NCBI GenBank assembly: GCA_030248065.1
Contig: JASAMV010004620.1
Location: 1 to 64,000 of the forward strand
Direction: 5' to 3'
DNA: 64,000 nt
Origin: Rhynchonema sp. JSB1_4
Lineage: Eukaryota; Nematoda; Chromadorea; Monhysterida; Xyalidae
Part shown: piece after piece, positions 1 to 11,299 of the stretch
How the letters are laid out: every line of letters starts with the position of its first letter
Position numbering within the stretch: the first letter of the stretch is position 1
Translations under genes and position numbers: made by a program
Notes under the pieces: generated by a model
What the model was told of the DNA's origin: nothing
Databases searched by the model: none
Seen by the model: only the letters and a program-made list of their open reading frames with translations

Positions 1-1684
1 ATGAACATCATTCTTCAGCAAGCAAAATTGACCGGTATCGATCACGTCACTATAAAAGAAATAGACTGTACGACAATAGCCTTGAAGTTTGTGATTAACA
101 CCTTACGTGCGGCGTGAACGTTCGTCTAAGCGTTAGAGCTCATCAAGACATGCGGATTATTAAAAAACGAAGACGATGCATGTTCAATGCACTGCATTTA
201 GACTCAACTGGAGTGCGTTGTTTTACCGCACATGTGGAAGACATGAAAACAGTATAATACATAAAGTTGTTCGGTGCAGATTTCGTAGACAATTGACGAA
301 CTTTCTAACTTTAAAAATTTTATATTCCCACAGACTTTGCCTTACCTGACGGCTGAGGCAGCCTTTGAAACAAAATAGGCCAGTTCTGCTTCCGCCAACA
401 ATTATAAACCGATGTGCTGTAGTATTTTACAAGTTCATTGGAGTAAAAAAGCACACAAATTGTGCACACAAAACCGAAAATGACAAGGTATATGCATGTA
501 TACGCGATGGCTTGCGATGTGGCACAAAGCCAGCCTGTAGGTATTTCATATTCATTTTGAGCTCTCGTGTTTCGGGTACCCTGCATCATAGCCTTGTATG
601 TCGCTTATGCCAAGATGTATACAATGTGACCCACCATCGGTTCCTGGGTTGTCTTGTGCCGAAGCCAAACAACCGCAAATCCCTCAAATGTTACAGTATA
701 CATGGGAAGAAATGAGGAACTACTCATTCTAGTACTCTACAAATGACCAAGTTGTGTGGTTGACCTTTGGTGAATGACTATCCATCATCTACAGAACCCA
801 ATGCACAAAGAATTCAACAGTGTGCTCTTCAAGAACTTTTTGTTTGTACTTCAGCTGGGTCAACAGCCGATACTAGAAAAACAAAGTGTCCTGAAATTCT
901 TCGAAAACTTGAGAGTGTGGTTCTCTGCTTCAACAGCCGTTTAAATTTACGACATTTGGACAATATACAGTAGAACTGTGGGAAAGCTGGACAAAAACAC
1001 AAGCAGGCAAGCAGTTGTTGAACATGCGTTCATTTTGCGACGAACACGAGATGAAAAAGCAAACAGAGAGCGCTGTTGATTGATTGTTCGATTGCACCAC
1101 TGTGAGTATGAACTTGTGGTCATGCCCTTTGGTTGGGTACAACCTTTGGAACGCAATTCATGATCGTTTTGATACGCTTCTCCTTACGAAGTATACATGC
1201 TAACCTGGGCACTATTCTCTCGATACTCAGGAACTAACATACTCAATGTGAAACGACGATTACTGATGGATGACCATACAGCTGGTCGAGGTTTCCAGCA
1301 GGCTTTGTTCTGTTGCTTGGCTGTTTTGCCATGAATGGCAAGTTCACAAGTGATTGATAGGTTTAGGTTGATTGATAAATGCTGAAATTAGCGTGTCGTT
1401 ATTAGTTGTGTTATGTTCAGGCTTTGATCGAAGTACATCCCTAGTATAACTTCAGGTTTATGCAAGGTTAAAAAACATTATCAGGCTGCAAGAAAGAAAA
1501 CACGCGCATTGTACATAAGAACGAGATTTATTTTAGCTCAATCAAATTATACCACTTTAGCAGCCCAAACATGTTATTTATTGAATATGACAACGCCTCC
1601 ACTTTGAACGCAAGCACTGACGACTCCGGTTGGACTCAATTTTGAGATAGAGTTGGAGCACCAATTTCGAGCAGCTTATATGTT
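1..1684. other. no recognisable gene
   Basis: AT-rich sequence. The open frames are short and overlap on both strands without codon structure, splice-site pairing or family motifs. I see no RNA gene and no long repeat. It may be the 3' flank or intronic sequence of the Kelch gene that follows. Confidence 0.5.
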
Positions 1685-1849
1685 TTGGATTCACTACCCA
1701 TTGGATGCATACATACTGTATATGTACCTTTTCCACCAAAATATGTCTCAGATAAAATTTGGGTCTGCCTTGCCGTAGTCGTAATTATTGCCTTCAAGGT
1801 TGATACGGTTGCGCCTGATTTTCAAGTACATATACATGCAAACATCCGC

Positions 1850-2587
1850 TCAGTCATAAACTTTGTTGACAACGGCCGAGAAGTATCCCCTGTCATCCCT
1901 CATGCGGTATGTCATATACCGCCAAGCGCCACTACCGTAACCCACATCCAATTCTTCTACGGTGTCGGTGTTGCGGAATTTTCTTTCGCCATACCCGCCC
2001 AGCGCGTAGATCTTGCCACCATTTGCCACCATTTGGCGGCCGAACCCTGGCTCGTTCATATATTGACCAGTCATCAACGTCCACTGATTGGTTTGTGGAT
2101 TGTAGCGTTCGCACGTGCGAGTGGCTTCATAGCCCTCGTCCGTTATCGCCAGACCACCTGATAGGTATTGATAGTATAGTCCGTCCACCGGCTCATGGCA
2201 CTTTGGGTTGCTGCTGGCTAGTTTGTTCCCTTCCTCCACGTTTTAATGAAAGAGAAATTGAGTGAGAGCGATCGGAAAAAACTAAAAATAATAAAATGTG
2301 TCGAAAAGTATTGAATTCGATCAAATCTACAATTAAATTAAATTAAAATCGATAAAACACGTCGATTTCATAAACACCGCAATTTAGGAGCCCAAATAAT
2401 TTTTTTCAATAACTCAATTTCTCTTTCATTAGAACGTGGAGGAAGGGAACAAGTCGGCCAGCAGCATCACATAAAGTGACATCAGCTGATGGACGGACTA
2501 TACACATAATGCGTCGGTTTGCCATTGGTATACATGATGAGACCCATTTCTCTCACCCGGATTTGGCGATATCGGATTTGCATTGGT
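1850..2587 (-). pseudogene. Kelch-repeat protein exon, interrupted by a MITE
   Basis: The minus strand from about 2174 down to 1850 encodes Kelch blades: a double glycine (LSGG), then ERYNPQTNQW, then GKIYALGGYGE, then a third segment with DTVEELD. Kelch propellers usually serve as substrate adaptors (KLHL/CUL3 type) or actin-linked scaffolds; which applies cannot be told here because no BTB or BACK region is visible. Upstream on the same strand, 2503 to about 2587 continues in the same frame (EMGLIMYTNGKP then THYV). Between them lies a 324-bp element with a TA duplication. Removing it and one TA joins the two parts in frame (THYV-YYQYLSGG). As it stands, reading into the element soon meets a stop, so the copy looks broken unless the insert is spliced out. 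A possible last exon lies near 1715-1815, but its phase does not fit securely. Start and end of the gene are unresolved. Confidence 0.7.
2175..2502. mobile_element. TA-flanked MITE (TAGTCCGTCC family), copy 1
   Basis: About 90-bp inverted arms: the left arm starts TAGTCCGTCCACCGGC and the right arm is its near-perfect reverse complement, ending GATGGACGGACTA. Both ends are bordered by TA (2175-2176 and 2501-2502), as expected for Tc1/mariner-type insertion. The element has no ORF of its own. A shorter relative is at 40389-40588. It interrupts a Kelch exon. Confidence 0.85.
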
Positions 2588-2599
2588 CACGTCACGTTT

Positions 2600-4114
2600 T
2601 TCAATTTGGAAAATCAGGAAATCTAACCCCCCGATTTTGACCAGCGCAAAGGTGCGAACATGTCGTATCTACATAGTTAACTATCTTTGTGCGAACAACT
2701 TAAAACGCTGCTCGAATTCTGCGGCATCAGTAAACCCCGGAATACTGATAGAAATGTTGCATACGGGAGCAAGTCAGATCCGATCATATCAGATTCGAAT
2801 TTTGATACTGACCTGAATCAACTTACAGTAGTTGATGCATGAAACATCAGCCCCAAACGCCCACAAAGTTCGTCAGCGGTAATGCATAACGAGGTAGGGA
2901 AAACGAGACGAAGCCCTGTATATCAAGGGAAACGAGCATCACCTGTTGTGGAACAAAAAGAGACAAATAACTAGCCCTTTGTTGCTTTCCGGCAGCTGTC
3001 GGCTGCGGTTGCACGGTGTTTTCCATTGATATTTGCTTGGCAATTGACAGATATCGTGATTATGAACAATCTGAAGGCCAAAGCTTTCACAGCTGAGTTT
3101 AAACTGAACCGAAATTTATTTTTAGCTGAAACAATGCAAGAAAATGAAGAAAAATGGATTTCATTTTGTGACGGAATTGATCAAAAGTCAAAATCTTTTG
3201 ACTTCAATTTTTCAATTCCGCGGAACGGTTTTCTGTTCCTTGGCCATTGCGTCAGGTCGTTCCTTGTGACGTGCTTATACTCGTTCTTGCCATTCCTTGG
3301 GCGAAGTATAAGCGGGTCACACGGAACGATTGTTCCCGCAGTCGTTCCTTCTGTTCCTCGGAATGAGTATAAGCGCACCTGAACAGCTTCTATTCATCTT
3401 CATTCAACATCGATCAAATGAGGGCATTTGAAGGAACTGGTGCGGGGAGATGTGACATTGGGCATATGTCGTCTTCATATCGTCGTCTGCAAACTGAAAG
3501 TCGTCTGTTCGGACAGTGTTGACTGTTGCTGAGCATGGAAATTCAAATGGACTGGCTCAGCGTTGATCTCTATCGCCGTTTGATTTCTCTTCCGTAATTC
3601 GTAAATTCTCCCGTTTCATCAATATCGTAATTCAGTGTAATTTCGTGTTTCGTCGGAGACGTTTTGGAGTCGCGATATTTTATATTATTATTGATATTAT
3701 TTGCCGTTGAAATCTATCTTTCATTCCTTTATTTCCGTTTATTCGTTATATAGCGTAAACGTGCTGTTGAAGTCGACTTCGGGGTGCTTTTCGTGCAATA
3801 AGTGAAAGCGAAACAGCCAGCTCGATTGCTGGGCTTGTCTTGTCGGTTTTGTGCTTGCTTGCCTGAGACCGTTTGCTTGTGCTTCTTTATTGCAGGAAAG
3901 CGGGTGACTGGATTGTCACCAGGATCAAGCCGCGCCGTCCGAGTTGCCATCGCGAGGCGTGTGGATTTTGGTCCAGGGCTGACTTGCGCGCTGAGACGGT
4001 CACTTCGGCGTGACTCTTGTCGGTCCGGGCGCGTTGCTGACTGTCTGGCGAGTGACAGTAGGTGGCGTGCTCAAGTGCATCTGCCCCGTCGACGAGCTCC
4101 CTAGGACGGCAGCA
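2600..4114. other. no recognisable gene
   Basis: Mixed sequence with several copies of a short GTATAAGCG-like word near 3270-3375 and a GC-richer stretch at 3780-4110 with overlapping open frames on both strands (about 100 codons each). No motif, splice pairing or family match supports coding. The GC-rich part ends where the truncated TTAA element begins. Confidence 0.4.
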
Positions 4115-5269
4115 GATCACACATTCATTGGCGGAAATGTGATGTAAATAGGCCACGTATTGCATCGCATTTGAAAGGAAAATGCCAGATAAACGCACAG
4201 TCCAACAACCTAGATGATTTTGAAGACTTCAAACTCGATGGACCTACTGTTGCAGCCTTGCAAACCTGAATACGATATTCGGCTATAAGTCGTTTCTGTT
4301 AAGAACTATTTCACATCTGATAGCACCAAACGATGTAGCTCAGAAATAGCTATCGAACGATATATGACATCCCCATGCTATCTCAAACTATGGACAAGAA
4401 ACGGTCAAAATTCCGAAATCGCACATGGTGACGTGACGGTTCATTCCAGAATCTGCAAAAAAGCAATTTTTTCACCTGTGCTCCCAAGCGTTAGAATTTT
4501 TTGGGACTTGTCATATATCGTTCGAAAGCTACTCTGGAGATACATTCTTTGGCGCTATCACATTTGCAATAGCTATCAACAATTAGCACTTATAGCTGAA
4601 TATCGTACTCAGATTACTATGGCTGCCCCGAGAGATTTGTAGACCTTGGGGTCTTCGGACCTTGATAGGTTGCTAAACCAGACTTTTCTCTCGATTTTTG
4701 TTGCGAATGCGATACAATCTGTGGCCTTTTTGGGCCACAATTCTGGCGATAAATGTAACCATCTGGCTTAATGGTAATTCAATGGATTTTTAGGCCTGTC
4801 ACGGAGCTAGCCATGAGTTTCAAAATTTAAAAACCTTATTTTCTGGTACTTTCGACAATGCTCTATTTTCCCATTGCATTTCTATTTCTGCAGCGCAAAG
4901 CACGGCCTCAAAATTTAGGGACAAACTTGTGTTCTCGAAAAATATGGCCGATTTTCGGAACGTTTCGCCCCCTCACCGAGTGAAGCAATGGTTTGAGCGA
5001 CTGAAGTTGTGGTGACAAGTTATCCGGAAGCTGTTGTAATTATGTCCACGTGTTACGTGAACCGCAGCTCATTTGGGGTTTCTGCAGCGGTGGTTACAAG
5101 TTGTGAAAAAATTCACTTTTTTCTGGAACGAAAAGTCCCTCTACTGAGAGATAGCGAATCTTCAAGGAGCTTAAAACTTGTGTGTAACATAGGCTTTCAG
5201 AATGTTTTCCAACGGTATATACCAATATGCCCTGCCACCCTTCCTTCGGTTATGTCCCGAGCCCTTTAA
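4115..5269. mobile_element. palindromic TTAA element, copy 0 (5'-truncated)
   Basis: This matches the two full copies at 19.4-21.0 and 48.3-49.9 kb but lacks the outer part of its left arm. It starts near 4115 inside the central half and ends with TGTCCCGAGCCCT followed by TTAA (5266-5269). Relative to copy 1 it lies in inverted orientation. The right arm keeps the 86-codon open frame seen in every arm (5009-5269), whose stop is formed by the TTAA itself. No transposase is visible, so it is non-autonomous. Confidence 0.85.
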
Positions 5270-6785
5270 CATGACCTATTTTTGTTCTTCTTCAAAATGG
5301 CCTCGGGTTCTTTTGTTCAACAACTTTTGTTCTTCTTTGTGTTTTTCTTCTCCATGTAATCATCGACACCGCTCTATCCGTAACTTTCCACTGGCCCACT
5401 AAACACCTGTAATTATTTATGGTTTCGTCGTTACTGCCCAGCTTATGCGTGTTGTTGACGTTACCATGTTGCTTCTGGGGCAATAAAAACCTTGAACCTT
5501 GAACCTTCAACCAAAAAATGGCCTCGGGTTATTATGTTCTTCCACAAAGTGGCCTCGGGCTATTTTGTGCTTCTACAAAGTGGCCTTGGGTTATGTTCTT
5601 CTTCCATAAACTGACCTCGAGCTATTTTGTTCTTACACAAAATGGCTTAGGGCTATTTTGTTCTTCCACAAAATGGCCTCGGGCTATTTTGTTCTTCCAC
5701 AAAATGGCCTCCGGTTATTTTGTTCTTCCACAAAAAGGCCTCGGGCTATTTCGTTCATCCACAAAACGGCCTCGGTCTATTTTGTTCTTTCACAAAATGG
5801 CCTCGGGCTATTTTGTTCTTCCACAAAGTGGCCTCGTGCTATTTTGTTCTTCCACAAAATGGCCTCGGGTTATTTTGTTCTTCCACAAAAAGGCCTCGGG
5901 CTATTTTGTTCATCCACAAAACGGCCTCGGTCTATTTTGTTCTTTCACAAAATGGCCTCGGGCTATTTTGTTCTTCCACAAAGTGGCCTCGGGCTATTTT
6001 GTTCTTCCACAAAATGGCCTCGGGTTATTTTGTTCTTCCACAAAATGGTCTCGGGCTATTTTGTTCTTCCACAAAATGGCCTCGGGTTACTTTCTTCTTC
6101 CACAAAATGGCCTCGGGCTATTTTGTTCTTCCACCAAATGGCCTCGGGCTATTTTGTTCTTCCACAAAGTGGCCTCGTGCTATTTCGTTCGTCCACAAAA
6201 CGGCCTCGGGCTGTTTCGTCCCTCCACAAGATGGCTTAGGGCAATTTTGTTCTTCCACAAAATGGCTTCGGGCTATTTTGTTCTTCCCCAAAATGGCTTA
6301 GGGCAATTTTGTTCTTCCACAAAGTGGCCTCGTGCTATTTCGTTCCTCCACAAAATGGCTTCGGGCTATTTTGTTCTTCCACAAAATGTCTTCGGGCTAG
6401 GCTATTTTGTTCTTCCACAAAATGGCCTCGGGTTCTTTTGTTCAACCAAAAAAATGGCCTCGGGTTATTATGTTCTTCCACAAAGTGGCCTCGGGCTATT
6501 TTGTTCTTTTACAAACTGACCTCGAGCTATTTTGTTCTTCCACAAAATGGCTTAGGGCTATCTTGTTCTTCCACAAAATGACTTCGGGCTATTTTGTTCT
6601 AACACAAAATGGCTTCGGGCTATTTTGTTCTTCCACAAAATGGCTTCGGGCTATTTTGTTCTTCCACAAAATGGCTTCGGCCTATTTTGTTCTTCCACAA
6701 AATGGCCTTGCGCGATTTTGTTCTTCCACAAAATGGCCTTGCGCGATTTTGTTCTTCCACAAAATGGCCTCGGGCTTCCACACTA
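5270..6785. repeat. 31-bp minisatellite
   Basis: About 40 near-identical 31-bp units (core CAAAATGGCCTCGGGCTATT plus TTGTTCTTCCA) run from 5515 to about 6785. Degenerate partial units begin at 5270, directly after the TTAA end of the preceding element, and a unique stretch of about 180 bp (5340-5515, with AATAAA at 5484) separates them from the main array. Because 31 is not a multiple of 3 and the unit has no stop on the plus strand, all three plus frames stay open for hundreds of codons and read the same 31-residue cycle. The long ORFs here are therefore a by-product of the repeat. Unit variants (CTTAGGG, CTTCGGG, CTTGCGC) cluster, suggesting local duplication. Confidence 0.95.
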
Positions 6786-6819
6786 TGGCATTAGTCTGTT
6801 TTGTTCTCTTCTGTTATGC

Positions 6820-9800
6820 TTAAGCCGACGACCAGGGTTGACGATTTGCACTGAGGACTAAAGAATTACCCGATTGCTCGGATAAATACCATTGATTATA
6901 TAGTACCTTAGCGCTGGCCATCTCCAACGAGGCGGATGTTGGCTGTGTGAGCAATAGGATTTGAAGGAATCGATCTTCGACACGATTCCGGGCGTCAGAA
7001 AAGTCAGATTTGATCACCATACGAGCGCGGAATGTGCCGTCCCTGAAGAAATTGAGCATTTGGTTTTGATAAGTTCTTCATTCTATGTCGCACTTTTTTG
7101 TCAAAGGTTGGGCTATGTGAATTTTGGGATCGAGCGCAGCGGCTATAGTTGAACTACGACGGCAATGCATGAGTGATTTTTGACTCCATACACAGTGTGC
7201 AACATCATCGCTTACTTTGACCAATGTAAAGTACTGTTTGCCGACCATTAACACCGCTTGAGCTCGCGAGTACTGCAACTCTGTCAGAATCTGTATAACT
7301 AATTTGCTGCGCTTTCTGGCGTTAACAATAACAACGACATAACAATTGAAGCGGCGGTAGTGCCTACCTTCATATTTCACTTCACTACGGTCCGAATAAA
7401 CGAAACGAAAATAAGCCGTACCAAGTTTGAATATTCGCTCGCGACCAATCAGCATCAGTCACATAGACGTCAGCGAATTGGCTCTGCACCGTTGCATTTG
7501 TGACGCCATTGGTCATCATCAGATAGGCCTCGTTCGCTGAGCGGTTGGTTTTGACGAAAATGTCGGATTTGTCCGTCACAAGCTGGAAGTTTTGCGTCTT
7601 CTGGGGCAGATCAACGCGAATACTCGGGTTGAGCACTGGAAAAAGTTTTATGATGTTGAACGAATGTGTATTATTAATTGTGCGATCATAATTGAGCTAA
7701 ATTAGGATCTTTGGCTAATGTTAGTGTGGTCAACTTAGATTGTCAACCAAAATCGTCAACTCAGGCAGCCCCGGGAGACATGGCGTTCGGCATGAGTTGA
7801 AGGACTTCAGTTGACGCTCTGAGTGGACGAGTTGAATGTAAGCATTAAGTTTGCGTGTTTGACTCCACTCTTTATTGCGCGCATACATTCATGAAGCTGG
7901 CAAGCGTTACCAGCTTATAACCGTGGTTTGGAGATCTCAGTTTTCGTTTTTATCTTCGCAGGTGGATTTGCAGATCGGAACAAAATGGTTGCCCACAAAG
8001 ATACTTTTTGGCAAAGGCAATCTTATATATCCAGCCAGATTAATCGAGCTTTTGATGATTGCTGTGGAGCTAAATAAATTGGATCAGAACACGTGGGTAG
8101 ATCTTTGCGTTGCTTGATCTCGGCATATTGTGTTTAATTTGCACAATGAGGCAGAAAATTGCTTGTTCCAACAGCAATTGCTTTTACTGTAAGCTGCGCA
8201 ATAATCGAAATTTTCGCCGTTATTTTCTTCTATATTTGGCGTTGCATTCGCTTTTGAAAACGTGGACGCTTTCCTTTCAGGTCACTTTCACCCGATACTT
8301 GAAAACGCAGACATGATTCGCATTCCCGCAATTCTGGTGAGTTCTTCCGAAATCCATAATCGATATGTAATTATCTTGTTTTACATCAAAATAATCAAAA
8401 CAATTCGAAGGTGGTCGCTTCAATGGTGGCTCTGATGCCCATCGAAGCGCGGGCTGATGCTGGTTGGTCAAAGAGACCATGCTGACTTTTAGCAACACAG
8501 CAGTTTTTGACAAAATCTCCAAAAGCATTCTGCCGTATTTCATTTAGCATGTGCGGATGTATCAACAGAGTCATGCAACTACATCATCAAAACTGTGGGT
8601 GTGTCAACCTGCAGAGAAGTGATGGATAAAACCTGGCCCGATATGAGCAAGCAGGACCTGGAGAGCACAATGCGTCAACTGTGTCCGAAAACGTGTGGAT
8701 TCTGCTAACAATAAAAATTATCTAGAAGGGCTCTTGCGATCTCAAGGTCATTTCGCTTTTCATTCAACAGCCCAAGCACAAGTCACGATTAGTTGATTCT
8801 GGCAAGTGAAAATTGTGAAGAAGTCCACGCGCCTTGTGACAGCACCATTTTGTAAAAAAATTTTGTAAATGGGTGTCCAGCGATGAAGGTGTACTGTATG
8901 TGAAAGAAAAGTCGAAATTGCATAATGTTCAGATCGTGTTGTGGTGTGGCGCGTAAACGTTATTGTGTGTGTCAGTTGCATAACGTTGTCATTATTATAT
9001 AATTGAATTATTATATTCATGCAAATGTACTCCAACTCTTTATTTTATTGGTGCCGGCTAAATTGTAAAACCCTAGGTATTCATCGTTACTGTCACGCCT
9101 CGAGCGGTTGTTGATGCTTACCCTTTTCGTGTCTGAAACGAAATAAAGTGCTACTACTACTACTACTACCATTTATGCTCGTTCACATAAATGTATTGGT
9201 CTTCAATAAAGGGAGGCAGGTGTAAAAGAACGCAGCACTGACAACACTATCGTTGCTTTTCTGATTATACTTGCATATGAAAACGAAAGAAATGAGTTAC
9301 TTGTAGGTACGGTACGTTTTACTTTTTCCGATTAAAAAAAAGAATTGTAAAACCCGTCAAGCAACACACGTCCGCAACAGAGAAACCATCCAGCTGCGGA
9401 ATTCGTTTCCATTTAACACAGCAGAAAATCGGTCACCAACCGGTTATATTCGTGGTCGATATTTCCGGATTGATCGTGACATCCGATTGCGTTGAGTCGA
9501 CTCGCATTTGCACAAATGTTTCAAGCACATTCACTGTTGATACACCGCTCGTGATGTTGATCAGTTGACTGATGCTCACCTGGAAATTTTACAATGCACA
9601 CCTGACCGTTGAACGAGACTGGGATGACTTTTTTGTGTTTTTTTTTGTTTTGGTTTTGCGCTGGCATCGTTTATATACTGTAAATGTTTCAAAACACGCT
9701 TCTAAATTGGTTTAGCAATAGTTCTGCGATTAGTTCTCTACACATGCCCCTCAGCAGCAGCGGTCAAACAACCCCCCTTCCTCCTTGGAAGAGAACCTCA

Positions 9801-10152
9801 AATGTGAAGTGGCGTGTTTAGGCAGATAAATACCAACACCTGAAGCGATTAAAATCACCACAAATGGTTATTGGAAAGATGTGCCGCGGGGATGTAGTTT
9901 CTTTACGGCCGCTTTGAAAACTTCCGAATATAAATAATAAACATCCCAAACACGCACTTTACACAGCACCTAATAGCTTGATATCTGTACCTTTGACTCC
10001 ATCGCATCCACCTGCACGTTGGCGGCCTCAAACCGTTCCGTCAGCGTCGGTATTCGAACTTGACGTCGGTGTCTGCGCGATCCGAATCTCCGTTTCTGAT
10101 GCTTGCGAAGTCGTTTTCGGCGTTTGTTGAAAGTGACCGCTTCGCATGGATT
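6820..10152 (-). CDS. hypothetical multi-exon protein, probably extracellular (5' end missing)
   Basis: Four minus-strand exons join in phase: 10152-9991 (phase 0, donor AAG/GTACAG), 9579-9441 (acceptor TTTCCAG, donor ACCG/GTTGGT), 7635-7422 (acceptor TTTTTCCAG, donor TTG/GTACGG) and 7042-6820 (acceptor TTTCTTCAG, stop TAA). Together they give about 245 residues. The first exon carries a very basic stretch (RRKRLRKHQKRR, then RRHRRQVR) that could be a furin-type cleavage site. The remainder is rich in N-x-S/T sequons (NITSG, NITV, NRSAN, NATV) and in beta-strand-like alternation, suggesting a secreted or membrane-anchored ectodomain. I do not recognise the family. The start codon and any signal sequence lie upstream of 10152 and were not found; an open frame continues to 10227. 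The 1.8-kb intron 9440-7636 contains the ShKT gene on the other strand. Confidence 0.6.
8313..8708 (+). CDS. secreted ShKT-domain peptide, three exons
   Basis: Exons 8313-8336, 8411-8462 and 8548-8708 join in perfect phase to a 78-residue product. Donors are CTG/GTGAGT and GCTG/GTTGGT; acceptors are CGAAG and CATTTAG; introns are 74 and 85 bp. Residues 1-25 form a hydrophobic signal peptide rich in Val, Ala and Met, ending at an Ala-Asp-Ala-Ala site. The rest is one ShKT domain with the six expected cysteines, the last three in the pattern C-PKT-C-GF-C at the very C-terminus. ShKT domains occur in sea-anemone K-channel blockers and, far more widely, in nematode and tardigrade secreted proteins and as accessory domains of astacins and tyrosinases, so a toxin role is not implied. 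A poly(A) signal AATAAA follows at 8710. The gene lies inside an intron of an opposite-strand gene. Confidence 0.85.
9155..9172. repeat. (CTA)n microsatellite
   Basis: Six uninterrupted CTA/ACT triplets in the large intron of the 6820-10152 gene. Confidence 0.9.
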
Positions 10153-10541
10153 CTGAATGTCAGTAACTGTGTTACAACAACACCCTCGAATCCTCGACAT
10201 CACCCGAAAATGCCAAATAAAGCCCAAAGAGGCTCATTCGGAAAACTTCGACATAATTCCATTGCATTAGCATTACACATAACGTTAGGCTAGGATGGGG
10301 ATAGTAGACTTGGGATAAAAATTGAGATTTTCCCACATAAATAATATTTCCGAGTATAGCACTGATAACTTAAATTGGATGATGTGTTTGAAACAGAAAA
10401 CGAACGATTTTCCGAAAAAAGCCCCGTGGCTTCGTATAGATAAGCCAGGTAATCATCGCAAGCACTGACTGCTATTTCGGATCGGAACAAAACAGCCAAT
10501 CGACAGGAACGAAACAAGTTTTAAACAACTTATCGTCGAGT

Positions 10542-11072
10542 TTAACAAGAAAATGGCCAATTCACACAACACTTAACCTTTTGCTTCCCTTCATCGCCCT
10601 TTATCCGATTCAACAATATCGTGTTCGCGTTGTCATCTTTGAGCAGATATGAATCCCTCGATAGTTGGGCGGCAAAGTGGCAGTTGCCTGAATCAAGACG
10701 AACACCTACATGATGATGATGTTTCACGCCCTTCTTCGGCGGATGGTATTGTCGAGACAACAATTTGGGCAGGGGCGCTAGCTGCTTGTCTAAAGCCGGC
10801 TGCGATGGCAAATGAGTCCGGTTCCAGACCAGGTGGTTCTTGTATAAGTCGGGCAGGCGAACTTTAATCGTGGCACCAATCGGCTGTAGCACGGCAGTTG
10901 ACTGTGAAGTGTGGAGTAGTTTGCCATTGTATCTTTTGAATTTCGGCAGCACTTTTGAGGATTTGTGCGGCAAGCACGCACTCGTGGCGATTAGGCATGT
11001 GAAAATCAACAATTTACAAATAAAGATAGCATTTGTTTGCAGCACCGGTGTAGTCTGAGACTCTACAGTCAT
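10542..11072 (-). CDS. candidate allatostatin-C-like neuropeptide precursor
   Basis: A 176-residue frame starts at the ATG at 11072. Residues about 12-30 form a hydrophobic signal-like segment (AIFICKLLIFTCLIATSA). The middle is long, basic and His-rich, as in many prohormones. The frame ends in CVNWPFSC followed by the stop. Allatostatin-C/somatostatin-type insect peptides end in a disulphide ring with six residues between two cysteines and Pro-x-Ser before the second one (CYFNPISC). Here the spacing is also six and Pro-Phe-Ser-Cys is conserved, preceded by Gln-Lys-Val-Lys, resembling the QVR leader of AST-C. Odd points: an extra Cys precedes the ring, the residue usually following the ring (Phe) is absent, and no clear dibasic KR site lies just upstream. 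An acceptor TTTTCCAG near 11189 upstream suggests a 5'UTR intron. The match is by eye only. Confidence 0.5.
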   Translation of the reverse strand: MTVESQTTPVLQTNAIFICKLLIFTCLIATSACLPHKSSKVLPKFKRYNGKLLHTSQSTAVLQPIGATIKVRLPDLYKNHLVWNRTHLPSQPALDKQLAPLPKLLSRQYHPPKKGVKHHHHVGVRLDSGNCHFAAQLSRDSYLLKDDNANTILLNRIKGDEGKQKVKCCVNWPFSC

Positions 11073-11299
11073 TCTTCTGAGACTCTCGTTCGATTTCTGT
11101 ATCAACTCATTCTCGAAGTTGCTGGCGGATTTGTACAGAGCAGTTCGAATATTCGCCGAGCCAGGGTTCAAGTGAAAGACATAGATAACCTGGAAAATCG
11201 TACAAGGAGGTTTGTTAGTCTCTGCACCAGCACCTGGCCTTTCTCGCAAAGGCCTCGGGCTTGAGAGAGGGAAGTTTATTAAGGCTACGTACGGGGATG

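Noticed and set aside
5518..6519. 333-codon ORF (and overlapping 193-codon ORFs)
   Set aside because: They are the 31-bp minisatellite read in rotating frames; all three plus frames are open and no start context or splice structure supports a gene.
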